Shown here: positions 14,861-21,511 of the stretch, piece by piece
How the letters are laid out: each line of letters begins with the position of its first letter
Position numbering within the stretch: position 1 is the first letter of the stretch
Source: CALAED01 sp937891035
GTDB taxonomy: Bacteria; Actinomycetota; Actinomycetes; Streptosporangiales; Streptosporangiaceae
Length of the DNA stretch: 21,511 bases
Assembly: GCA_035642125.1 (NCBI GenBank)
Contig: DASQSZ010000144.1
Span: 1 to 21,511, forward strand
Direction of reading: 5' to 3'
Notes under the pieces: generated by a model
What the model saw: the letters and a program-made list of their open reading frames with translations, nothing else
Database searches by the model: none
Told to the model about the DNA's origin: nothing
Program-made: the position numbers and the translations under genes

Positions 14861-16264
14861 CTAGGGCTTGCCGATGTCTGAGGCGACGGCGTCTCGCAGG
14901 TTACGCAGTGCGTCGCCGGGCAGCAGGTAACCGGCGCGCACGTTGCGTCCGTCGGTGGTAGCGACGGCCGCGACGTAGCCGCCGTGGGACGGGTAGAGCC
15001 GGTCGAGCCGGCTCCTGTCGAACGGGATGTGAGTGCCGAACAGCCGGCAGAACGACTCGCCGGAGTTGTCGCCGGTGTTGAGGGCGGTCGGCACATCGAC
15101 CTGCGACAGCCGGATGCCGCCGCGGGCGATGCCGAGTTCGTCGCGCGGCTTCGTGCCGTCCGGGTTCAGCTCCAACGGCGGGGCGGCCGGTGGCCGGGCT
15201 CCGGACCCGCTCCACCGGGTCAGGTGGCCATAGGCCGCGGCGATCACGTGGTGCAGCGGGACGCGGCTCCAGGGCGGCTGGTCGCAGTTGAACGACGGGG
15301 CCGCGCCCAGGTCGCGTTCGAGGATTGGACGGCGGTACTCCTGGCCGTTCCAGCCGGAATGCGCCGCCCCGGCGACCTCCCAGCGGACGAACCGGTCATC
15401 ATCGGGACGGCGGACCGGGTTGCGCACGTCCGTCTCCGAGAGCACCTGAAACACCGGCTCGGCGCCCTTCCTGGACGGTGCGCTGCCGACGATGTTGGCG
15501 AAGCCATCGAAGACCGCCTCGGTCTTGGGCAGCACATTGTCGTAGTAAATGGTCATCCGACCCGCCGATTGGGATGCTCCGACGGCCAAGATCGTCCTGG
15601 CCGGCAACCGGCCCAGCGGCCTGACCTCGCCTGACCCGCCGCGCAGCGCCTTGGCGACCTGGGCGTACACGTCGTAGGACAGCTCGTCGGCCATGAACCG
15701 GCCGCCACCGGTGACGTCCAGATCGCCGTACCGGGCGGGGCTCCACCCGCGCAGATGATCTACCCCGACACGCTGGGCGGACACGCCGACCCACGCGTAC
15801 CCCTCGCGCATGATCTGCTGGTGGCTCCACATCGCGTCCAGGTCGTACCCGGCGGTCACGTTTTGCCATTCGGCCAGCACCGTGCCGTTGAACTTGGCCG
15901 GATGCACCGGCCGGCGCACGATGACGCGGGTCTGGTACGGGACATCGGAGCCGACCGGATCGCCGGCGGTGCTGTAGGCGTCGGCCCGGCCGGAGACATG
16001 GAACTCCTGCTCGACGTACCCGGCGGCGGCCAGATCCACGTTCGTGGACATCCACGGGTAGGTGTCGCGCACGTCCGCGGCCTTCGGGTCGCCCGGCACG
16101 GTCCCGGGGATGGGCCCCCGCAGGGCCGGCGTCGCCACCTCCCCCGCCTGCCCTCGCGGGCCGGCCTGCTCCCGGCCCGCCGTCGCGACGGCCGGGGCCA
16201 TGATGACGCCGACGGCGACGGCGCCGCACAGCAGGACCCGGGACGTTCGGGACGACAAGATCAT
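14861..16264 (-). CDS. Secreted alpha/beta-hydrolase domain protein
   Basis: A 467-residue exported protein. The signal peptide (MILSSRTSRVLLCGAVAV..., likely cleavage after ATA near residue 29) is followed by a long hydrolase domain of the actinobacterial alpha/beta hydrolase type (Abhydrolase_10-like). Motifs are VIVRRPVHPAKFNGTVLAEWQNVT, GYAWVGVSAQRVGV, and a nucleophile elbow AVGASQSAGRM with Ser231. The late domain carries DRFVRWEVAGAAHSGW, likely supplying the catalytic His, and the end reads YPSHGGYVAAV. The substrate is unknown; esters are the most likely class. The ATG at 16264 has GGAG 8 bases upstream. It seems to be a single-gene unit: the GNAT gene converges on it, and the upstream remnant runs the other way. 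Confidence 0.85.
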   Translation of the reverse strand: MILSSRTSRVLLCGAVAVGVIMAPAVATAGREQAGPRGQAGEVATPALRGPIPGTVPGDPKAADVRDTYPWMSTNVDLAAAGYVEQEFHVSGRADAYSTAGDPVGSDVPYQTRVIVRRPVHPAKFNGTVLAEWQNVTAGYDLDAMWSHQQIMREGYAWVGVSAQRVGVDHLRGWSPARYGDLDVTGGGRFMADELSYDVYAQVAKALRGGSGEVRPLGRLPARTILAVGASQSAGRMTIYYDNVLPKTEAVFDGFANIVGSAPSRKGAEPVFQVLSETDVRNPVRRPDDDRFVRWEVAGAAHSGWNGQEYRRPILERDLGAAPSFNCDQPPWSRVPLHHVIAAAYGHLTRWSGSGARPPAAPPLELNPDGTKPRDELGIARGGIRLSQVDVPTALNTGDNSGESFCRLFGTHIPFDRSRLDRLYPSHGGYVAAVATTDGRNVRAGYLLPGDALRNLRDAVASDIGKP

Positions 16265-16405
16265 CGCGCACACTCCACTCGCGAGGCGGCACCGGCACAC
16301 GCCGACGTGGCCCGATGATCCCCCGGACCGGCCGCCACGCGCATCGGGGAAATCACCGGCCACCGCCGGCGTCAGCGAAGTGCCCCGGAACAGGTAGCGC
16401 TCGTC

Positions 16406-16642
16406 GTGGCCGGTGGCCGGCCGATCGCCCGCCGCTGGACGAACCGGCAAAGCGGGCACTCGGCCGTGCGGGACACCACCACCAACGTCCTGATCATCGC
16501 GGAGGCATTGCACCCGTCGGCGAGCACGGACGTCCCGCGGCTGACGGCCACGCTCGCGGACGAACTGGCCGGTCGCTGGCCGGTCAAGCCGGCGACCGCC
16601 GTGCTGACCAGGTCGGCCCCCCGGTTCGACGTCGCCACCTGA
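16406..16642 (+). pseudogene. C-terminal remnant of a B3/B4 (PheRS beta-like) domain protein
   Basis: The frame from the GTG at 16406 gives 78 residues that look like the end of a B3/B4-domain protein: ARRWTNRQSGHSAVRDTTT, then VLIIAEALHPSA, then LTRSAPRFDV. Family members, which resemble the editing domain of phenylalanyl-tRNA synthetase beta, are over 200 residues long, so about two thirds is missing. The frame is open back to 16319 but that part carries little of the family. No ribosome site precedes the GTG. Identification is from memory of homologues. It occupies most of the 492-base gap between 16265 and 16756, where I see nothing else except the ribosome site of the next gene. Confidence 0.5.
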
Positions 16643-16756
16643 AGGTCGCATCTAGCCCTCCGCCGCCATGGACGTCATCCTCGACTCAGCTGGGCCGGGT
16701 GACCATCGGGCGGGCGCCGCTCCGATCCGAGACCCAGGACGAAGGAGCGGGAAACG

Positions 16757-17965
16757 ATGTGTGCGGGCCAGGCCGACGCGAAGCCGGTCATCTACCATGG
16801 CGCGGCGATCACCGACACGCGCGGCGACCGGCTGCGCCTTGACGTCGACGTCATAGTCGAGCGCGACGTCGTGGTCGCGATCGAAGACAGCCGGACGGAG
16901 TACTCGCCACGCGGCCCGGCGGGAGAGCGGGTCATCGACGCTCGTGGTGCCACCATCGTGCCCGGGCTGGTCGACTGCCACAGCCACCTCACCATGCCGG
17001 GTGGCGCCGACTGGGTGGCGCGGGCGGCCGATCCCGACGACGTACAGCTGGAAGCGGCCGAGCACAACGCGCGTTTGCTGCGCCAGTCGGGAGTGCGCTG
17101 GGCTCGCGACGTGGGGGCGGCGCGGGCGCGGGCACCGGAGGGTGCGCGCGCTCTTTCGCTGGTGGCCCGCGATCGGTGGCGGGGCGACCGCGACTATCCG
17201 TACGTCCGCGCCGCCGGCACCTGGCTGACACACGCGTCGTTCGAAGCTCTCCGCGAGATCAGCATCCCGGTGGCCGACGGCGACGGGCTTGCGGCGGCGG
17301 CCGCACAGCAACTCGACGAGGGGGCCGATTTCGTCAAGCTCTACATGGATGGCCCCGACGCCGACACGAGTCCGTTCACCGCGGGCGAGGTCGCGAAGGT
17401 GGTGGCGCTCGCTCGTTCCCGCGGCGCCAAGGTGACCGCGCACACCACTCAGTTGCCCGGCGCGCGGGCGGCCGTCGCCGGTGGTTGCGACGCCCTCGAA
17501 CACGGCTGGCACCTTGATGTCGACCTGGTGGCCGAGATGGCGGCCACGAGAATCGTCCTCGTGCCGACGCTCGGCGTCCTGGAGTCCATGCGGACGTTCG
17601 CCACCACCACGTCGATACCGCGGTTCGCCACCGAAGAGGATGTGATCCGGTTGGCCGAACGGCGTGAACGTGCGCACGCGAGCGTCCGGCTCGCGCACTC
17701 TCACGGCGTGGTGCTGGCGGTCGGATCGGATTTCGGCGGTGGTTCGTTGCGCGCGAACCAGCTGAGCTGGGAGATCGAGACCTTGGCCGAGCTCGGCGTC
17801 CCGCTGTGGGAAGCGCTGGCCGGAGCGACGTGGCGGGCCGGAGATCTCCTGGGCGAACCCGAGGCGGGTCGCATCCGAGTCGGCGGTCCCGCCGACTTCT
17901 TCCTCGTTCACGGCGATCCGCTGTCGGACGCACGCGCCCTGTCCCGAGTGTGGCGCGTCGCGTGA
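16757..17965 (+). CDS. Amidohydrolase family protein (imidazolonepropionase/prolidase-like)
   Basis: A 402-residue metal-dependent amidohydrolase. The binuclear site residues are all visible: His75 and His77 in GLVDCHSHL, Lys194 in DFVKLYMDG (the carbamylated lysine), His229 in VTAHTTQ, His249 in LEHGWHL, and Asp325 in AVGSDFGG. The small N- and C-terminal strands form the usual beta-sandwich (ending GGPADFFLVHGDPL). The pattern fits the imidazolonepropionase-like group that includes Xaa-Pro/Xaa-Arg dipeptidases; it is not a dedicated HutI because no hut genes are near. Expected role: hydrolysis of an amide or peptide-like bond in the cytoplasm. The ATG has GAAGGAGCGG upstream. It converges on the 854-residue protein gene. 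Confidence 0.9.
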   Translation: MCAGQADAKPVIYHGAAITDTRGDRLRLDVDVIVERDVVVAIEDSRTEYSPRGPAGERVIDARGATIVPGLVDCHSHLTMPGGADWVARAADPDDVQLEAAEHNARLLRQSGVRWARDVGAARARAPEGARALSLVARDRWRGDRDYPYVRAAGTWLTHASFEALREISIPVADGDGLAAAAAQQLDEGADFVKLYMDGPDADTSPFTAGEVAKVVALARSRGAKVTAHTTQLPGARAAVAGGCDALEHGWHLDVDLVAEMAATRIVLVPTLGVLESMRTFATTTSIPRFATEEDVIRLAERRERAHASVRLAHSHGVVLAVGSDFGGGSLRANQLSWEIETLAELGVPLWEALAGATWRAGDLLGEPEAGRIRVGGPADFFLVHGDPLSDARALSRVWRVA

Positions 17966-17984
17966 GACCACATCGGGAGCCGTT

Positions 17985-18007
17985 CGGCCGGAGCGGAGCG
18001 CCGGCCG
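17985..18007. terminator. Hairpin terminator between convergent genes
   Basis: CGGCCGG (17985-17991) pairs perfectly with CCGGCCG (18001-18007) around a 9-base loop. It lies in the 55-base gap between two convergent stops and could serve both strands. No U-tract. Confidence 0.55.
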
Positions 18008-18020
18008 CGGCCTCCAGATA

Positions 18021-20585
18021 TCAGGAGCCGGCGTAGACGCGGTCGTGCTCGGTCTTTCGCGTTGCGTAAATCGTGTCCCACACGCCCGCCATCGCGTCGG
18101 CCTTCCCGCCGCGCGCCTTCTCGAGGCGATCGGCCTCGTCTAGCAGGGCGTCGATCGTGGCGGTGACGGCTTTCGCCACCTCGGGGACGCTCTGCCAGGT
18201 CTGCGGGGCCGCCTCGTCGGTGGAATCGGTCATCTCAACATCGTCGGACTCGGCGAGGGCGTCGTAGTCCTTTCGCAGCAAGTCCGCGACGCCCCGCAGG
18301 GTCTTGATCGTGTCGCCCAGCCTGTCATCACTGAGCTCGCCGAGCTTCTGTTCGATGGCGGCCTGCAGGGACTTGTCGTCGAACACGATGTCCTTGGCCG
18401 CGCGGGCCCGCTCGCCTTTGCCGCCCCGGTCGCCCGCGTCAACCGTCGCGTAGGGCAGCAGGTTGCGGAAGGACAGAAAGGCTGTGATCGCCTCGGTCGG
18501 CTCGGTGGCGGCCATGACGTCCAGCGCGGCGTCGAAAATGATGCCGAGTTGACCGGCTGCCAGCTGTTCGGCCGGCAGGAGGTGGGCGAGCTTCGTCATC
18601 AGATGGTCGTTCAGCTCGGCCTTGGCCGCATCCTGCAGCGTCTCCACGATCTCGTCCTTGCCGACTTCGGCCACCTTCTTGAGCATCCAGTTTTTCTCGA
18701 CCACCCAGGCGGTGGTGTGCGAGCCCATGCCGCCGACCCCGGGTGGGGTGGGGGGCCGTCCCTGGATGGAGAGATTCCCGTCCTTGAACGCCGCGACCAG
18801 GCTCGAATTTCGCGAGTCGGCCACCCACCGGGTCTTCGGGCCCGGCGTGGGTGTGGCACCGAGCCCCGGGTAGAGCTCCACGACCATGGCCGCCAGCCGG
18901 CGGGCCGGCTCGTCCTCTACTCCCTTGACTCCCTTGTCCTTGTCGGTGATGTAGCTCAAGATCCGTGCAGCGGCCCGTTGCTTCGCGTCCTCGTCCGGAT
19001 TCGCGCCGAGGAACTCGGTCTGCTCGACGGCGTTGGGGTAGGCCCGCGCCACGGTCCTCTGGTGCTCGCGAACGAGATGCGCCAGCAGCAGCGCGCTGTC
19101 CGCCCGGGCGGTCTCGGGATCGACGCTCAGTCGCGATACGAGCGCGTTCAGCGGGCCCATCCTGCTCGTGAGCGTCTCTTGGTGCACCTCGAAGGTGTCG
19201 GACTCACCAGGGGCCACTTTGCCGGTGATCGTCTGGAGGCCTTGGAGGGCCTTGATCAGGTCCGTCACGAGCGGCTGCACCTCTTGCTTGTAGGGCAGGT
19301 TCGGCAGGTTCGCCCGCTGGAACTGCTCGGCGGTTCGCAGCATCTCCTCGACGTTCGCCCGGACCTTGTCCAGGTCGGGGACGGTTTTCGCCGACGAGCG
19401 CCGGCGTTTTTTGCCCGTTATCGGATCCTCCTCGCCGGGCGGGAGGATGAATCTGGAGAGGACGAGGTTCACGTCGGTGGTGAGGCCTTGCAACTTCTCC
19501 AGCTGCTTGAGGTGCTCGGCGATCTTGGCCGGAGCCACGCCGCGTTCGACGTCGGCGGCACGGACCGCGGCCTCCATGGAGAACAATCCCCATAGCCCTT
19601 CGTGGGCGTTCGCCAGCTGCTGTCGTTTGGCCTCCTCGGCCTCCGCGCGCTCGTCGGCCTCACGTCGGAGGGTCTCCTCCGGGGTTTCGCCTTTTTCCCT
19701 CTCCAGCTTCGCGGCCGCCTCCGCCTCCAGGCGTTCCCGCTTATCCTTCTCGTTCTCTCGCTCCTGGTACTCCGCCCACTGGAGGTCGGCCTCGACGTCC
19801 AACTCGACGTCCAAGACCTTGGCGCGCGCCGTGCCCTCGCCCGACCCCCTCGAACCGGAGTCGCCAGCGGCCGGGACGGTCGCGAACGGCAGGTAGTTCA
19901 AAAACGCCAGATGGTGCGCGGTGGCTTCGGCCAGCAGCTCGGCGACCTGCCCGTCCGACCCCGGTTTCGAAAGCAGACCGCGGGCCCGCGTGAGCAGGTC
20001 GTCCACCATGAACGCGTAGTGCCCCAGGACCTTTTGCCGGCGGTCCCGGGCTGTCTGATCCAGCATCTGCCACAGCTTCGTGCCGGTCGCGTCCTTGTCG
20101 TTCATCCACGCCTGCGCGTCCGCCTGCATGGTGGTCAGCTCGCCCACCGCGCCGGCCAAGTCCTGGCCGTACAGGCGAGCGTGCACAGAGTCGACGACGC
20201 TCGCCCACGAGCCGGTGTGGTCGCCCATCTTGCCCCCGAACGGCGACGGCGTGCGGCTGCGGCCGAACGAGATCCCGGCGATCTTGGCGGCCTTGGCGAC
20301 GAGGCGTGGGAGGAGCTTGACCTTGGTCATCGCGGGGAGATCGTCGTGCTTGCGGACCTCGAACGTCGGCCGGGGTGTGGCGTCGGTCGTGAAGTCCCCG
20401 TCCCCGATCCTGCGCCGTTTGACCTCCGGGAGGTCGGAACCCGAGCCCTTCGACGACGTGGACGGCGCGTCGTCCGACGACGACAGGATGGCGGACTTGG
20501 TCCGGCTGCTGAACGGTTTCTTGGGCTTGGGCGTCTTGGGCTTTTTTCCCTTGCGCTTCGATGACGTCAACGACGATTCGGACAT
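18021..20585 (-). CDS. Large charged repeat protein next to a TcA-like toxin gene; candidate cargo or accessory protein
   Basis: An 854-residue soluble protein without signal peptide or membrane segments; I do not recognise the whole. Residues 1-115 are disordered-looking and very basic, with SKRKGKKPKTPKPKKP (9-24) and VKRRRI (55-60). Residues 115-256 and 614-730 are two copies of one unit, sharing MG-HT--W (MGDHTGSW 120-127, MGSHTTAW 620-627) and N-LP-ATV-AGD (230-242, 708-719). Between them lie a long charged helix, probably coiled coil (268-326), and GKKRRRSSAK (391-400). The end has VEMTDSTDEAAP (783-794) and further helices. The ATG has GGAG 7 bases upstream and begins 26 bases after the TcA stop, so it is in the same operon. 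Such tandem units resemble parts of giant actinobacterial toxin or contractile-injection-associated proteins, but that is an impression, not a match. Confidence 0.8.
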   Translation of the reverse strand: MSESSLTSSKRKGKKPKTPKPKKPFSSRTKSAILSSSDDAPSTSSKGSGSDLPEVKRRRIGDGDFTTDATPRPTFEVRKHDDLPAMTKVKLLPRLVAKAAKIAGISFGRSRTPSPFGGKMGDHTGSWASVVDSVHARLYGQDLAGAVGELTTMQADAQAWMNDKDATGTKLWQMLDQTARDRRQKVLGHYAFMVDDLLTRARGLLSKPGSDGQVAELLAEATAHHLAFLNYLPFATVPAAGDSGSRGSGEGTARAKVLDVELDVEADLQWAEYQERENEKDKRERLEAEAAAKLEREKGETPEETLRREADERAEAEEAKRQQLANAHEGLWGLFSMEAAVRAADVERGVAPAKIAEHLKQLEKLQGLTTDVNLVLSRFILPPGEEDPITGKKRRRSSAKTVPDLDKVRANVEEMLRTAEQFQRANLPNLPYKQEVQPLVTDLIKALQGLQTITGKVAPGESDTFEVHQETLTSRMGPLNALVSRLSVDPETARADSALLLAHLVREHQRTVARAYPNAVEQTEFLGANPDEDAKQRAAARILSYITDKDKGVKGVEDEPARRLAAMVVELYPGLGATPTPGPKTRWVADSRNSSLVAAFKDGNLSIQGRPPTPPGVGGMGSHTTAWVVEKNWMLKKVAEVGKDEIVETLQDAAKAELNDHLMTKLAHLLPAEQLAAGQLGIIFDAALDVMAATEPTEAITAFLSFRNLLPYATVDAGDRGGKGERARAAKDIVFDDKSLQAAIEQKLGELSDDRLGDTIKTLRGVADLLRKDYDALAESDDVEMTDSTDEAAPQTWQSVPEVAKAVTATIDALLDEADRLEKARGGKADAMAGVWDTIYATRKTEHDRVYAGS
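18396..18746 (-). repeat. Second copy of the internal MG-HT--W unit
   Basis: Codons 614-730 of the 854-residue protein. It begins VGGMGSHTTAW and ends with LLPYATVDAGDRGGKGERARAAK; spacing between the two anchor motifs (about 88 residues) is shorter than in the first copy (about 110). Confidence 0.6.
19818..20243 (-). repeat. First copy of the internal MG-HT--W unit
   Basis: Codons 115-256 of the 854-residue protein. It begins PFGGKMGDHTGSW and ends with YLPFATVPAAGDSGSRGSG and ARAK. The similarity to the second copy is at protein level; the DNA has diverged. Confidence 0.6.
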
Positions 20586-20611
20586 CTGCTCACTCCAGGA
20601 CGTGCGATAGG

Positions 20612-21511
20612 TCAGGGAAGGGCCCGGTAGAGGACGACCAGGGTGAGACCGAACAGGTCGTTCGGGTCGCCTTCCGGCGTGAGTCTCCAGTCGTGGGAGC
20701 CCACGGTGAGGCCGGGCGTGCCGACGATCCGGCCGGCCGGCAACGCGAACCTGGGATCGCCGTTCAGCAGGAACCGGACGGGTCCGCCGCCGGAATAGGT
20801 GCCGTACAGGGCGGCCAGGCCGATGATCTGGCGACCGGAGATGTCCGGGACCCAATCCGGGGTGACCGGCAGCAGCAGGTCGCCGCCATCCCGCAGCAAG
20901 GCGCTCCACTCGTCGGAAAACTCCTGGATGACGTCGATGGCCACCGCCATGGGGTACGGCTTGAGCATCCCGCGGACGGCGGTGGCGAAGGTTTCGCCGC
21001 CGTCCTCGGCCGTGTACTTCACGATGATCGTGACGTCCAGCAGGTCGGCGGGCGGCCGCCGAGTCTCCAGCCGCCAGCGGGAGACCGCCCCGGTCCCCTC
21101 GAACGGCAGATAGCGCGGGTCGTCGAAGCGCAGGTCGAACACGCCGCTGTCGTCGCGGCCCTCCTCGACCACCTCTGACAGCGCGATCTTCTGCCCGGTC
21201 CGCCAGTCGGCCCGCAGGCTGTCGGGCGGCGCGCCCTTGGGGTCGAGCAGGAACCGGACGGCCTTGGGGTCGGGCCGCAGGACCGTCTTGCCGTCGATCC
21301 GGGTGAGGACCGCGTTGACGTTGACCGGCCCGTCCCCGGTCGTGAAGGCGACGCTGATCGACTTGATCTGCCGCAGGTAGTGGCCGGGGAAGTCGCGGTC
21401 GAACAGGGTCTCGGTGAGCGCGAACTCGCATCGCCCGTCGTTCTTCAGGTTGAGCAGCGCGAGCGGGTCGAGCCGCAGCAGCGACACCCGCTTGGTGATC
21501 TCCATTCCGCG
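20612..21511 (-). CDS. TcA-like insecticidal toxin complex subunit, C-terminal part (5' end outside window)
   Basis: The frame is open to the window edge. The visible 299 residues match the C-terminal TcB-binding region of Tc toxin A subunits: EITKRVSLLRLDPLALLNLK, FALTETLFDRDFPGHYLRQIKSISV, DDSGVFDLRFDDPRYLPFEGTGAVSRWRLE and VTIIVKYTAEDGG. In Photorhabdus TcA proteins the same order reads EITKH.S, LPE.LFD.DYPGHY.RRIKSV and RYLPFEG.G..S.W.L. The Met at 21505 aligns inside the conserved block, so it is internal and the real start lies upstream. TcA forms the pentameric receptor-binding pore that injects a toxin held in the TcB-TcC cocoon. The residues after the core (DWRLTPEGDPNDLFGLTLVVLY) suggest a further small beta domain. 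Neither TcB nor TcC is in the window. Confidence 0.85.
   Translation of the reverse strand, partial: RGMEITKRVSLLRLDPLALLNLKNDGRCEFALTETLFDRDFPGHYLRQIKSISVAFTTGDGPVNVNAVLTRIDGKTVLRPDPKAVRFLLDPKGAPPDSLRADWRTGQKIALSEVVEEGRDDSGVFDLRFDDPRYLPFEGTGAVSRWRLETRRPPADLLDVTIIVKYTAEDGGETFATAVRGMLKPYPMAVAIDVIQEFSDEWSALLRDGGDLLLPVTPDWVPDISGRQIIGLAALYGTYSGGGPVRFLLNGDPRFALPAGRIVGTPGLTVGSHDWRLTPEGDPNDLFGLTLVVLYRALP

Noticed and set aside
20586..21431. Open frame extending the 854-residue protein upstream to 21431
   Set aside because: It is an Arg/Pro-rich shadow frame of the TcA gene; the ATG at 20585 has a proper ribosome site.

Overview
This is a high-GC window (third codon positions strongly G/C) with DevS-type histidine kinases, excalibur-type lipoproteins, FadR and LacI regulators and frequent GTG/TTG starts. 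That points to a chromosome of an actinomycete; the sequence does not let me name a genus. There is no rRNA, tRNA, CRISPR array or intact insertion sequence. Most of it is small, independent transcription units, many convergent.

Left part (1-2310): the 3' end of a sensor histidine kinase, a dihydrofolate-reductase-fold (RibD C-terminal) protein, and a convergent G5/excalibur lipoprotein whose 3' end overlaps it. Next (2311-6067, minus strand) is a four-gene operon read right to left: a PrpF/GalD-type tautomerase, a XylE-like ring-cleavage dioxygenase, a FadR-type GntR regulator and an unrecognised protein. It looks like a small aromatic catabolic operon controlled by its own GntR protein, because an ATTGT-CA-ACAAT inverted repeat overlaps the probable -35 box.

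Middle (6198-11360): an extended SDR epimerase, a secreted GH79-type glycoside hydrolase with a LacI regulator upstream and a perfect GAAACCGGTTTC operator between them, and an NmrA-type NAD(P)-binding protein. Then comes a stretch of lower GC (about 11408-12618) with a gene remnant and an unusual fusion of an archaeal-type CMP kinase domain with a ParB-like domain. Next is a pair made of an XRE regulator and a ClpP-like protein whose catalytic Ser and His are replaced, then a Nudix hydrolase and a GNAT acetyltransferase, divergently transcribed.

Right part (14861-21511): a secreted alpha/beta hydrolase, the C-terminal remnant of a B3/B4-domain protein, and an amidohydrolase. The right edge carries the most unusual locus: the C-terminal, TcB-binding part of a TcA-like insecticidal toxin subunit (its 5' end lies outside the window). 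It is followed after 26 bases by an 854-residue soluble protein with an internal duplication, a long charged helix and three clusters resembling nuclear localisation signals. I read this as a possible toxin-complex operon with a candidate cargo or accessory protein; that role is inference.
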